A stretch of DNA of 64,000 nt from Pseudalkalibacillus sp. SCS-8 (GCF_040126055.1 NZ_CP143541.1:3472001-3536000); one strand, 5' to 3'; positions 41,124 through 49,792 are shown, counted from the stretch's first letter. A program made the numbers and translations. The notes: generated by a model not told the origin, from the sequence alone.

Positions 41124-41725
41124 CATCAGGATAATTGAGTGCAGCGCTTAAGAGTTTGTGTTGGATTAAAAAAGGATACTTACACATTTATTAAATTCAC
41201 AATTAATATTCAATTTCATCAATTCTCCATTATAAACACACTTCAGGATCTTCCAAATTTATGTATAATAGATTGAAAGTAATTTATATCATCCACTTAC
41301 TTAAAACCAAGTGATTTGTAAGATGGTTTTGTAAAGTTAAAATATCCATTAGCTGATATAATCATAAATGTCGGTATGTTAAAATTCACTATTCACAGAA
41401 AAGGCTTACTTTCATGATTTAATCCATGGAAGCAAGCTTTTTCTGCTTGGTTTAAAATTCTTAGAAAATATACATAGATAAAATGCAAATAAATCAAAGA
41501 ACAAAAAGGTGCTCATGAATGAATTCATGGGCATTATTTAATTTATTCTCTTAGTAAAAATAAAGCCTGGAAGATTATAAAATTAATTCTTATATAAATT
41601 TAAGTAATAAGACCAAATCCGAATAATAGAGTTAAAATATAAGCTTCGCATGTAAATAAATACCATTTCGTAGTTTAATTTCGTATCAAAACATAACTGA
41701 GACCAAAAGGAGGACAATTTTTTAA
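41124..41725. other. AT-rich region without genes, with two hairpins
   Basis: About 600 bp, visibly more AT-rich than the flanks. It holds the terminator at 41401-41443 and a weaker palindrome at 41510-41531 (gctcatgaat / attcatgggc). No open frame has support. It marks the left edge of the accessory-looking PI-PLC block. Confidence 0.6.
41401..41443. terminator. Intrinsic terminator inside the AT-rich gap
   Basis: Stem gcttactttcatg / catggaagcaagc (bulges) followed by T5, with an A-rich 5' side. The transcript it ends is unknown; the micro-ORF at 41067 is upstream. Confidence 0.65.
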
Positions 41726-42952
41726 ATGACTGCATCCCTTGAGACTCATTTTAGATTAACGAATAACACCCCTTTTAATATTACGCGTATTTGGGTGACG
41801 GATTCTAACTCGGATGAGTGGGTGGGAGTATCCCACCCTGATCGTAATTTGAATGAAAGAAGCCTTAAAGCCTATTCCTCACTTGAAGAAAGAGAGGAAC
41901 TTAATTACTGGAAAAAGGCAGCAAGGTTCAGACTTCATATGGAGTTTGAAACTGGTGATGTTTTTTGGATAGATATATATCAGTATGATTCATATCATAA
42001 TTATACGCGTGAATTGGGAAGGTATGGAAAGGATGCAGGAAAGTTTATTGTTTCTCAAGTATCTGGGAACAAGTGGAATAAAATCACGATTTTCAGGCGT
42101 GTACCTAAAAAAAGTTGGATGGAAAATATACCAGGAAGCAAAAAGCTTTCTGAACTGAATATACCAGGTACTCATGAAACTTGCGCTCTATATGGTGGTC
42201 CAGGGCCAGAATGCCAGACAATGAGTTTAAAGGAACAACTGAATGCTGGTATTCGTTTCATAGACATTCGGTGCAGACATATCAAAAATGCGTTTACAAT
42301 TCATCATGCAGCATATTATCAACACAAAAATTTCAGAGATGTTTTAAACGATTGTATAAGTTTTTTAAATGAACAACCTCAAGAAACCATTATTATGTTC
42401 ATCCAGCCAACGGGGACTAGAGAAGATTGTACAAGAGATTTCGATGCTACTTTTCTTTCGTACCTAAAAGATAATGAATCGATGTGGTACTTAGACAAAA
42501 AGATTCCAACTTTAGATGAGGTAAGGGGTAAAATTGTATTAATTCGAAGATTCGATATGAACAAGAGAAAAACGTTGGGCATCGATGTGACAAATTGGAA
42601 GGAAAACACAACGTTTTTTATTGACATACCATATGCACAATTCCGCGTTCAAGATTTCTACAAACTTCTAACGTATTTTAATATTGATGAAAAGTGGAAT
42701 ATGGTTGAATCCTTTATGAATGAAGCTCAGAAAGGGGCTATGGAACACTGGTACTTAAATTATGCATCAGCATCACAAGGTGCAACTCCTAAATCTGTTG
42801 CGAATAAAGTGAATCCTTACTTGTTTAGATATATGGATCAAGTGGGCTCAAATAGGGTTGGCACAATCCTTATGGATTTCCCTAATGAGCCGAAAGATCA
42901 GATTCCTATTTTAGTGGAAAAGATAATAGCAACCAACAAGTTTTCGGTTTAA
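41726..42952 (+). CDS. Phosphatidylinositol-specific phospholipase C X-domain protein with an extra N-terminal domain
   Basis: 408 aa. Residues about 130-400 form a bacterial PI-PLC X domain. The two catalytic histidines are in LNIPGTHETCAL (H150) and FTIHHAAYYQ (H193 or H194); GIRFIDIRCR and VGTILMDFP are typical. Residues 1-130 are a separate domain (FRLTNNTPFNITRIWV, FWIDIYQYDSYHNY) that I cannot name; it looks beta-rich. There is no signal peptide, unlike secreted Bacillus PI-PLC. Ribosome binding site aaaggagg, 12 nt spacing. AT-rich codon use suggests acquisition. Confidence 0.82.
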   Translation: MTASLETHFRLTNNTPFNITRIWVTDSNSDEWVGVSHPDRNLNERSLKAYSSLEEREELNYWKKAARFRLHMEFETGDVFWIDIYQYDSYHNYTRELGRYGKDAGKFIVSQVSGNKWNKITIFRRVPKKSWMENIPGSKKLSELNIPGTHETCALYGGPGPECQTMSLKEQLNAGIRFIDIRCRHIKNAFTIHHAAYYQHKNFRDVLNDCISFLNEQPQETIIMFIQPTGTREDCTRDFDATFLSYLKDNESMWYLDKKIPTLDEVRGKIVLIRRFDMNKRKTLGIDVTNWKENTTFFIDIPYAQFRVQDFYKLLTYFNIDEKWNMVESFMNEAQKGAMEHWYLNYASASQGATPKSVANKVNPYLFRYMDQVGSNRVGTILMDFPNEPKDQIPILVEKIIATNKFSV

Positions 42953-42979
42953 CTAGAACAGAAAATTATTAAATTTCAC

Positions 42980-43013
42980 AAAAAAACCACTGTAACTAAA
43001 CAGTGGTTTTTTG
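42980..43013 (+). terminator. Intrinsic terminator of the PI-PLC gene
   Basis: 12-bp perfect stem aaaaaaccactg / cagtggtttttt. Confidence 0.9.
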
Positions 43014-43164
43014 GTTGCAGGATCTAATTCAAGGAAGCTTTTTTTGTTTATAAGTCCCCGTTTTCGTTATCTAGGTATTCTACACTATTTTACATAATTT
43101 TCTAAATATTAATGTAATATTTTTTATATTATGGTTAAATATTGGTGAAAGGCAGGTGAAAAAT

Positions 43165-43458
43165 ATGGTTAAAAAAATGCTTACCGTTATGTTTATGTTG
43201 TCTCTTATGACTGTAAGTGTGGCGACGATCAATCCTCCATCGGCAAGTGCTAAGGAATACACGGAAGCCTACTCAGGACCTACAAAGTATTGGAGAGAAA
43301 GTTCGTATTCTAATTATCAGGGAGAGTATGTATACTTTCAAGAAGCACGGTATGATGCAATCTATCGTGGATACTTATATTTTGATCAGGAATTTTATGG
43401 CCACTACAGGTATTCAGGCTATCTCTATCGTGAAGATCAGCCACTTCCAGCTCCTTAA
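43165..43458 (+). CDS. Small secreted protein, first of two tandem paralogues
   Basis: 97 aa. Signal peptide MVKKMLTVMFMLSLMTVSVA with a cleavage site near SASAKE, then a short mature part rich in Tyr (Y/F/W about one in four) ending in SGYLYREDQPLPAP. No Cys. ATG 43165 has gcaggtga 5 nt upstream. I do not recognise the family. The next gene encodes a paralogue with almost the same signal peptide and C-terminus (see 43497). Secreted bacteriocin-like or surface-binding roles are possible but unsupported. Confidence 0.75.
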   Translation: MVKKMLTVMFMLSLMTVSVATINPPSASAKEYTEAYSGPTKYWRESSYSNYQGEYVYFQEARYDAIYRGYLYFDQEFYGHYRYSGYLYREDQPLPAP

Positions 43459-43496
43459 ATTCTCAGGTTAAATATTAGTGAAAGCAGGTAATAGAT

Positions 43497-43799
43497 ATGA
43501 TTAAAAAAATGCTTACCGTTATGTTTATGTTGTCTCTTATGACAGTAAGTATGGCGACAGTTAACCCTCCATCAGCAAGTGCTAAGGAAGCTAAGGAATA
43601 CTCTTCATCTTACTATGGACCTGAAAGGTTTTGGGCTGAAAGAAACTACCGTGGATCCCCTCAACCGTATGTATTTCATTCAGAAACAGCGTATGGAACA
43701 ATTTATCGTGGGTACTTGTATTGGAAAACTGGTGCAATGAATGTACAAACATATGAGGGTTATCTCTATCGCGAAGATCAGCCATATCCAGTTCCATAA
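43497..43799 (+). CDS. Small secreted protein, second tandem paralogue
   Basis: 100 aa. Signal peptide MIKKMLTVMFMLSLMTVSMA, mature start near SASAKEAKE. The mature middle differs from the first copy, but the pattern SYYGPERFW / YSGPTKYW, TIYRGYLYW / AIYRGYLYF and the end GYLYREDQPYPVP is shared. The signal-peptide DNA is almost identical in the two genes, so the duplication is recent or maintained by gene conversion. A terminator follows; both copies are probably one transcript with the first. Confidence 0.75.
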   Translation: MIKKMLTVMFMLSLMTVSMATVNPPSASAKEAKEYSSSYYGPERFWAERNYRGSPQPYVFHSETAYGTIYRGYLYWKTGAMNVQTYEGYLYREDQPYPVP

Positions 43800-43809
43800 A
43801 ACTTACATA

Positions 43810-43838
43810 AAAAGCATAGCCTTTGGCTATGCTTTTTT
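43810..43838 (+). terminator. Intrinsic terminator of the paralogue pair
   Basis: Stem aaaagcatagcc / ggctatgctttt with a 3-nt loop and T6. Confidence 0.92.
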
Positions 43839-43886
43839 GCGCGCTGAAATGGGCTTTTTTACTATATATGGGAGGTATAGTTGAAC

Positions 43887-44039
43887 TCATTTTTTCTTTT
43901 TATTCATCGGGATTCCATGTTTCTTTCCATGTGTAATAATCTTTTTAGCAAGTCGGTTCATGAGAGTTGAATCACTCCCTGTTATATCTTTTCGGAATAT
44001 ACGAATAAGCGATTTCGTAAAAGGGTAAACATCTATCAT
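43887..44039 (-). CDS. Small basic hypothetical protein (50 aa)
   Basis: ATG 44039, preceded by taagga about 13 nt upstream, encodes 50 aa: FTKSLIRIFRKDITGSDST, then LMNRLAKKIITHGKKHG and a KKKK end. The composition and helix pattern look like a real small protein rather than noise. It is divergent from the DUF523 gene with 37 bp between starts. The longer frame to 44183 runs into that gene and is rejected. Family unknown. Confidence 0.5.
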   Translation of the reverse strand: MIDVYPFTKSLIRIFRKDITGSDSTLMNRLAKKIITHGKKHGIPMNKKKK

Positions 44040-44076
44040 AAACGTCTTTATTTCCTTATACAGTATGGAGGTACTT

Positions 44077-45051
44077 ATGCGATCCTTTCCAACTCCTAAA
44101 ATCGTCGTTAGTAAATGTTTAGAATTCGATGCGTGCCGGTATAATGGCGACGTCTTGAAAGATATGACCGTGCAAACCCTCATGCCTTATGTCGAATTTA
44201 TCCCCATCTGTCCGGAGGTCGAAATCGGTCTGGGGACACCAAGGGAAACGGTACGTCTTGTTTCGCAAGATGGAGAGACAAGAATGATCCAGCCCTCATC
44301 TAAAAAAGATCTGACAGAGGATATGAATACGTTTACCAAGGGCTTTTTAAAATCCATTCCGGACGTGGACGGATTCATTTTAAAGAATCGTTCACCTAGC
44401 TGCGGGACGCGGGATGTGCGGATCTATAGCGGGATTGAAAAAGCACCGGTCAAAGAGAAAGGAAGCGGACTGTTTGGAGGAATGGTCCTCGATCAGTTCG
44501 GTATGCTTGCTGTAGAGGAAGAAGGACGGCTGACGAATTTCACCATCAGAGAGCATTTCCTTACGAAGTTATATACCCTGGCTGCATTTCGGGAGTTAAA
44601 GAAAGAGCCAACAATCCAAAAACTGATTCAATTTCAGTCTGTAAATAAATATTTGTTCATGGCTTATAATCAGACACGCCTCAAGAATATGGGTCGGATC
44701 ATCGCAAATCACAAAACGTACGATACCATCGACCAGGTGTATGAGGAGTATGAAACTGAACTCCATCGCATGTTCCAAAAAGCTGCACGGTACACATCCA
44801 ACATCAACGTCTGTCAGCATATCATGGGCTACTTTTCAGATGATCTGAGTAAGAAGGAGAGAGATCATTTCCTACACTTGCTTGAACGGTATAAGTCCCG
44901 GAAGATTCCACTCAGCAATTTATTAAGTATATTAAAATCATGGGTACTACGATTTGATAATGACTATCTCCTGCAACAATCCTTTTTCGAGCCTTACCCC
45001 GAGGATCTCGTCGAAATGGCGGACTCAGGTAAAGGAAGAAGCTATGCCTGA
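44077..45051 (+). CDS. DUF523 and DUF1722 domain protein (YbgA-like)
   Basis: 324 aa. DUF523 (residues about 8-145): KIVVSKCLEFDACRYNGD, FIPICPEVEIGLGTPRE, LKNRSPSCGTRDVRIY, with conserved Cys that suggest metal or Fe-S binding. DUF1722 (about 190-310): FQSVNKYLFMAYNQ, NVCQHIMGYFSDDLS. In E. coli YbgA is encoded beside photolyase; recent work links DUF523 proteins to tRNA 2-thiouridine handling, but the role here is unproven. ATG 44077 with ggagg 5 nt upstream. Confidence 0.88.
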   Translation: MRSFPTPKIVVSKCLEFDACRYNGDVLKDMTVQTLMPYVEFIPICPEVEIGLGTPRETVRLVSQDGETRMIQPSSKKDLTEDMNTFTKGFLKSIPDVDGFILKNRSPSCGTRDVRIYSGIEKAPVKEKGSGLFGGMVLDQFGMLAVEEEGRLTNFTIREHFLTKLYTLAAFRELKKEPTIQKLIQFQSVNKYLFMAYNQTRLKNMGRIIANHKTYDTIDQVYEEYETELHRMFQKAARYTSNINVCQHIMGYFSDDLSKKERDHFLHLLERYKSRKIPLSNLLSILKSWVLRFDNDYLLQQSFFEPYPEDLVEMADSGKGRSYA

Positions 45052-45060
45052 GTAAACAAG

Positions 45061-45097
45061 AATGGTACCCCAGAAGCTCTAGGGCACCATTTTTTTG
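45061..45097. terminator. Terminator between the DUF523 gene and ung
   Basis: Stem aatggtaccc / agggcaccatt-type with one mismatch, then T7. Confidence 0.85.
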
Positions 45098-45099
45098 TG

Positions 45100-45789
45100 T
45101 TATTTTGTCTCCTCTTCAATCGGTGGAATTTCCCAATCGATTTCCTCAAGCCCCTGTTCACGTAAGAATTGGTTGATCCTTGAAAATGGTCTGCTTCCGA
45201 AAAAGCCTTTGTTTGCAGAAAAAGGACTAGGATGAGGAGATTTAAGAATCAGATGGTGATCATTCGTGATCAACTCTTCCTTCTGCTGAGCATGTCTTCC
45301 CCATAATAAGAAGACAAGTGGAGTTTCTCGTTCATTCAACGATTGGATGACTGTATTCGTGAACTGTTCCCATCCCAATCCTTTATGGGAATTCGGCTCC
45401 TTTTTCCGTACGGTGAGGACTGTGTTCAATAATAAGACCCCTTGCTTCGCCCAATGGACAAGTGATCCATGGTCAGGAATGTCATGCCCTAAATCGGATT
45501 GAAGCTCTTTAAAGATGTTCTTCAAAGACGGGGGCTGCTTGACGCCTGGCTGAACCGAAAAGCTGAGCCCGTGCGCCTGTCCAGGCCCATGGTAAGGATC
45601 CTGCCCGATTAAAACCACCTTGACGTCGTTGTAATCCGTATAATGGAGCGCATTGAAGATCTCATACATATCCGGAAATACAGTATGATTACCATACTCC
45701 ACCTTCAGCTGTTCTCGTAAACGTTGATAATAGTCTTTTTCAAACTCACTGTTAAGGACATCTGCCCACTCATTTTTCAATATTTCCAT
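45100..45789 (-). CDS. ung: Uracil-DNA glycosylase
   Basis: 229 aa. Removes uracil from DNA as the first step of base excision repair. The water-activating motif is [20 protein letters not shown] (D64), and the DNA-minor-groove loop is [20 protein letters not shown]. Ribosome binding site gggtga before ATG 45789. Also found in the ywd region of B. subtilis (ywdG). Confidence 0.96.
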   Translation of the reverse strand: MEILKNEWADVLNSEFEKDYYQRLREQLKVEYGNHTVFPDMYEIFNALHYTDYNDVKVVLIGQDPYHGPGQAHGLSFSVQPGVKQPPSLKNIFKELQSDLGHDIPDHGSLVHWAKQGVLLLNTVLTVRKKEPNSHKGLGWEQFTNTVIQSLNERETPLVFLLWGRHAQQKEELITNDHHLILKSPHPSPFSANKGFFGSRPFSRINQFLREQGLEEIDWEIPPIEEETK

Positions 45790-45993
45790 GAATACTCACC
45801 CGTGTTATAACGTTTTTTCCACCCGTAGTATATCATAGAGATCATCTACTTCCGATCTTTGGAGATTTAATACCTATTAGATATTACTGTGTAACACCCT
45901 TAAAGATATAAAGAGCAATTTTTAGAATGACCAGACCTAACACTTATTGGACTAACATATAATTTAAAGAACTAAATTAAGGAGGTATTTCTT

Positions 45994-46740
45994 ATGTACA
46001 GAATAAGTGAGCGATTAAGTTTAACAAATAAAGAATTTATATTGAATGGGCAAGATGAAGACAGGGAAAGGGACAAGGACAAAGACAAAGATAAAGATAA
46101 GGATAAGGATAAGGATAAAGAAAGGAAAAGAATGTGGTTACCTACTATGCCCCCTGAGGGGTGTTTTGCAGAAGACACCAAAGTACTTATGGAAAATGGT
46201 GAGACTAAACCCATTCAATCTCTAAAAATCTTTGATAATAATACAAAAACCGGAGATAGAGTTAAAGTCTTAGGTGGAACTTCAGCAACTGTTATAGATT
46301 TAATAAGGGGACCTGAAGAGATCCCAATGGTTAATTTAACTATAAAAGTATACGATGGTAAGAAATTTAAAGATGTATATATCAGTATAACTGAGAAGCA
46401 CCCAGTCCTAGTACGTTTTAATTATCTAATCCAAGCCAGCTGGATTGAGCCCAACGAGGTTGTTCACACACAATGGGGACCAGGTACAGTTAAAAAAATT
46501 GAACGAAAAGAGACAAAAAAAGATGTATGGAATTTTGTTTTAGGTAGTGAAAAATTCCTAGAGCAGTCCTTATATGGAGACAGAGATTTACGCTTTGCTT
46601 TTTCAGCAAATAGTCTTCTTGGTTTACCTCCAAAAGATCATATAATTTTTGCTGAAGGGGTTGCTCTAGCAACCTGGTCTCTTCAAACTCAGTTATCTGC
46701 GGTTCTTAAAAACGGAATTAATATTAATGAATTTGTCTAA
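45994..46740 (+). CDS. Stand-alone Hint (intein/hedgehog-type) domain protein with an Asp-Lys repeat
   Basis: 248 aa. After a 22-residue leader come DK repeats (about residues 23-42, encoded by a hexanucleotide gacaaa/gataag microsatellite). A Hint domain starts at Cys55: GCFAEDTKVLMENGETKPIQS. Block B is SITEKHPVLV (T131, H134). The frame ends in an unassigned 60-residue tail with no terminal HN followed by C, S or T, so C-terminal splicing is not expected; N-terminal cleavage could still occur. There is no host protein N-terminal of the Hint start apart from the repeat. Ribosome binding site aaggagg. Confidence 0.7.
   Translation: MYRISERLSLTNKEFILNGQDEDRERDKDKDKDKDKDKDKDKERKRMWLPTMPPEGCFAEDTKVLMENGETKPIQSLKIFDNNTKTGDRVKVLGGTSATVIDLIRGPEEIPMVNLTIKVYDGKKFKDVYISITEKHPVLVRFNYLIQASWIEPNEVVHTQWGPGTVKKIERKETKKDVWNFVLGSEKFLEQSLYGDRDLRFAFSANSLLGLPPKDHIIFAEGVALATWSLQTQLSAVLKNGININEFV
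46054..46122 (+). repeat. Hexanucleotide microsatellite coding for Asp-Lys repeats
   Basis: A run of gacaag/gacaaa/gataaa/gataag units with synonymous drift. Slippage can change the length without breaking the frame when whole hexamers move. Confidence 0.85.
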
Positions 46741-46778
46741 GGAGAGTATGTTATTGATGTGAAAATTTATTACTCATG

Positions 46779-46816
46779 CAAAAAACAGGTACAGAAGAAT
46801 TCTGTGCCTGTTTTTC
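46779..46816 (+). terminator. Intrinsic terminator of the Hint gene
   Basis: Stem aaaaacaggtacag / ctgtgcctgttttt (one mismatch). Confidence 0.9.
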
Positions 46817-46987
46817 AATGATTTATAGGATATTATCAATCTTTGAGATAAATATCTTCGATTATGATAACTAATACTTTTACATGGAAAAGACTCTTGT
46901 ATTCACTAGCCTTTACGACGGAATTCGACTTGAAAAGAATTTCCCAGAAAATATTCGTCATGATTCTACATGAAAAATTCCTTACGC

Positions 46988-47542
46988 TCACACCATGAAC
47001 TTCTTAATGACACTTGATGAATCGGCTCGCAAATAACGGGAACGGCCGAGGTAGAGCGGTATGTCCAAAATATCAAAGTCTGGTAATCCTTTTTCATCAA
47101 AAAACGTATCGTCTCTGTAAAATTTCGTGATATCCGCTACGAACCAATCATGATCTCCATATGTATTCACATCGATCGTCTTACACTCATACGCGACATA
47201 GGCATCGTGCAGAATCGGTGCATCGGTTGTGATCCCTCTGTCGAACGACATGTTTCCAAGCTCGAACTTGTCTGTATTGCTTCCTGAATAGGTTCCGCAT
47301 TGCTGAATGAACTCGGCATTCTCGTAAGACAAAAAATTGATGGCGAACGAACCCGCTTTTTTTACGAGCTTGTGGGTATGGCGTTCACGACCGATCGCAA
47401 CGCCGTAAATTGCTGGATCATAGGATATGTAAGAGTGCCAGCCTGCCGCCATGACATTATCCTCTCCACCATAGGATACCGTCACAATGGCTACCATTCC
47501 AGGATAACTATGCATGACCATTTTATCTGTCGGTTTCCTCAA
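46988..47542 (-). CDS. Flavin reductase family protein (FMN-binding split barrel)
   Basis: 184 aa. FMN split-barrel features: PGMVAIVTVSYGGEDNVMAAGW, SYDPAIYGVAIGRERHTHKLV, FAINFLSYENAEFIQQCGTYSG. Such proteins reduce flavin with NAD(P)H or act as stand-alone FMN oxidoreductases; the electron acceptor is unknown. TTG start at 47542 with ggggga 7 nt upstream. Divergent from the Eis-like gene. Confidence 0.85.
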   Translation of the reverse strand: MRKPTDKMVMHSYPGMVAIVTVSYGGEDNVMAAGWHSYISYDPAIYGVAIGRERHTHKLVKKAGSFAINFLSYENAEFIQQCGTYSGSNTDKFELGNMSFDRGITTDAPILHDAYVAYECKTIDVNTYGDHDWFVADITKFYRDDTFFDEKGLPDFDILDIPLYLGRSRYLRADSSSVIKKFMV

Positions 47543-47651
47543 CTTGTTTTCCCCCTTCTCTCTTTTCTTTTTTTATTATCACACGAAACCGATTGAATTG
47601 TCACAATTTTGTTATAATGGTTTCATCTGTTTATTTGTGAGGGGGGATCCC

Positions 47652-48902
47652 ATGGAAATCAGAAGGTTGCCAGTTGAAGATATCAAATCCTTTATCGAGC
47701 TGGTGAGTCGTTCCTATCCAGGTATGAAGGTTCGTACTGAAGACGAAATACAGAAGATGGCGGACCGTTTCATTGAATTACAAGAAAGTGATAAGACGAC
47801 TGCCCTGTATGGCGCTTATCAATCTGAGAAACTGGTCGGCGGAATGCGTCTTCATGATTTTGAAATGACGTTTTACGATCAAGCTGTGCCGGTGGGTGGA
47901 ATCGGCATGGTAGCAGTCGATTTACTCCATAAGAAAGAACGGATTGCGAAAAGACTGCTTGAGTATTTTCATAATCACTACTTGATGCAAGGTACATACA
48001 TGACCGCCCTTTATCCTTTCCGGCCGGACTTTTATCGGAAAATGGGATACGGGTATGGAGCGAAAAAGAACCGGTTCCGAGTGAAGCCGATGCACTTGCC
48101 AAAAGGCGGATCGAAATCCCACCTATCCTATCTTACGGTTGAGCATGCAGATGACCTTACTGCTTATTACAATAAAACGGCCTCTCATACACATGGGCTT
48201 TTTCTGCGGACGCCATCTGATTTTGAAAGGTCGATGAAACAGCCCGGCCATATTATGGTTGGTTTTATTGAGAACGAGGAAATCAGGGGATATGCCGGCT
48301 TTTCTTTTCATGCTGAACCGGAAGACAGCTTTCTTCAGAACGATATCATCGTCCATGAAATAATGTATGAAAATGATACGGTGCTTTCGGAATTGCTTAC
48401 ATTCTTCCATAGCCAACAGGATCAGGTGCGTTCCATTTATTTCGACACACAGGATGAACATTTCCATCACCTGCTTGAAAATCCCAGCAATGGTACAGAG
48501 CAGTTGATACCGCATGTCTTCCATGAGAGCAACACTCAGGGTGTCGGGGTCATGTATCGGCTTCTCGATGCTAAGAAATTCCTTGAGAAGGTGTCGGAGC
48601 ATGATTTCAATAGGATGACTCTATCACTGGACATCAACCTGACAGACACCTTCCAGCCAACCAATCACAAGAAGTTTCAGATGAATGTGGTAGAGGGTCA
48701 TCTGACCACAAAAATTGTCTCTGGAAAAACGACAGAGATTTCACTGGATGTGTCAGATTTCACCTCCATGCTGATGGGTGTCGTGCCTTTCGATGCGTTG
48801 CACACATATGGTAGGGCAACCATCTCCGATAAAGGTGATGTAGACACAGTAACAAAGCTGTTCCATACACATAAAAAACCGATCTGCATGACTCGGTTTT
48901 AA
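47652..48902 (+). CDS. Eis-like GNAT N-acetyltransferase with SCP2-like C-terminus
   Basis: 416 aa, the length and layout of the Eis family: an N-terminal GNAT domain (VGGIGMVAVDLLHKKERIAKRLL), a second GNAT-like domain, and a C-terminal sterol-carrier-like part (TLSLDINLTDTFQPTNHKKF). A C-terminal carboxylate often acts in Eis catalysis; here the chain ends MTRF. Eis enzymes acetylate amines, including aminoglycosides. ATG 47652 with gagggggg; the frame open from 47514 covers the promoter. A Bacillaceae intergenic repeat follows. Confidence 0.85.
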   Translation: MEIRRLPVEDIKSFIELVSRSYPGMKVRTEDEIQKMADRFIELQESDKTTALYGAYQSEKLVGGMRLHDFEMTFYDQAVPVGGIGMVAVDLLHKKERIAKRLLEYFHNHYLMQGTYMTALYPFRPDFYRKMGYGYGAKKNRFRVKPMHLPKGGSKSHLSYLTVEHADDLTAYYNKTASHTHGLFLRTPSDFERSMKQPGHIMVGFIENEEIRGYAGFSFHAEPEDSFLQNDIIVHEIMYENDTVLSELLTFFHSQQDQVRSIYFDTQDEHFHHLLENPSNGTEQLIPHVFHESNTQGVGVMYRLLDAKKFLEKVSEHDFNRMTLSLDINLTDTFQPTNHKKFQMNVVEGHLTTKIVSGKTTEISLDVSDFTSMLMGVVPFDALHTYGRATISDKGDVDTVTKLFHTHKKPICMTRF

Positions 48903-48945
48903 AGAAAGGCTATGTTAGCTTTTATTGTTGATATTTAAAGAAATA

Positions 48946-49128
48946 GAAGCGTAAGGCGGCGACTCCAGGAAAAGCAACAGCTGAAGACCCCGCAGAGTGA
49001 GGAATTAAGGTTCTTCGACTAACAACCACCACGTCCTGTGGTGAACGTCGAAGCCACCACATCCTGTGGAAGTGAGGAGGCTGAAGCGTTGCCCGCGGAA
49101 AGCGTCCGCCTGAAGCTGTTCAACATCA
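48946..49128. repeat. Bacillaceae GC-rich intergenic repeat element (hairpin, MITE-like)
   Basis: Left end aagcgtaaggcggcgactcc, right end ggaaagcgtccgcctgaagc, with ctgaagaccccgcag and gaggaggctgaagcg inside. Such sequence occurs in many copies in Bacillus-group genomes. An inner nested hairpin has ttcgac/gtcgaa around caccac/gtggtg. Flanks carry imperfect inverted copies (ttattgttgatatt / aacatcaacaac). Confidence 0.75.
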
Positions 49129-49178
49129 ACAACATTCTTTAACTGAGCTTAAGAAAAAAAGATTTGAGGGTTTTAGAT

Positions 49179-49736
49179 ATGATTACGAAATCGTTACGTA
49201 AAGGGGAAAGAGTTTATTTAGGCCGTTTCACTGAGGAGGATTTGGATAAAGTATCTGAATGGTACCATGATGATGAGTATATGCGGTGCATGGATGCTGC
49301 CCCATCCTTTCCCTTATTGAAACGTGACTTCAAGGATTGGGTCGAATTGAAACCGAGAGAGCAGAAGTCCTATCTGTTTGCGATCCGGATGATCGAGGAC
49401 GATCGTGTTGTCGGATGGGTCGATTTAGATGATATCCTTTGGCCCCACAGAAATGCATGGCTCGCAATTGGAATCGGAGAACGCAGCTTATGGGATCAAG
49501 GCCTCGGATACGAAACAATGGAGCTTGTTTTGAATTTCGCGTTCCTTGAACTGAATCTGCACCGGATACAGCTGACCGTTTTCAGCTACAACAAAAGAGC
49601 GATCAAACTATACGAACGTCTCGGCTTCCAATATGAAGGCGCACAGCGTGAATTCCTCCAACGGGATGGAGAACGCTATGACATGCTTATGTATGGCATT
49701 TTAAGCCGAGAGTGGAGTAATCGAACAACACAATAA
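49179..49736 (+). CDS. GNAT family N-acetyltransferase (RimJ/RimL type)
   Basis: 185 aa. RimJ/RimL-like GNAT: VYLGRFTEEDLDKVSEWY, motif A WLAIGIGERSLWDQGLGYETMEL, and FSYNKRAIKLYERLGFQYEG. Acetyl-CoA-dependent N-acetylation of an unknown amine. ATG 49179 with a gaggg-like site; the TTG at 49164 lies in that site. It lies just downstream of the repeat element. Confidence 0.88.
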   Translation: MITKSLRKGERVYLGRFTEEDLDKVSEWYHDDEYMRCMDAAPSFPLLKRDFKDWVELKPREQKSYLFAIRMIEDDRVVGWVDLDDILWPHRNAWLAIGIGERSLWDQGLGYETMELVLNFAFLELNLHRIQLTVFSYNKRAIKLYERLGFQYEGAQREFLQRDGERYDMLMYGILSREWSNRTTQ

Positions 49737-49742
49737 ATAATT

Positions 49743-49792
49743 AAGAGGGTGTTCTAATCAATGATGTCTGATTTAGGATCACCCTCTTTTTC
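49743..49792 (+). terminator. Intrinsic terminator of the GNAT gene
   Basis: Stem agagggtg / caccctct with inner aatca/tgatt, followed by T5. Confidence 0.8.
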
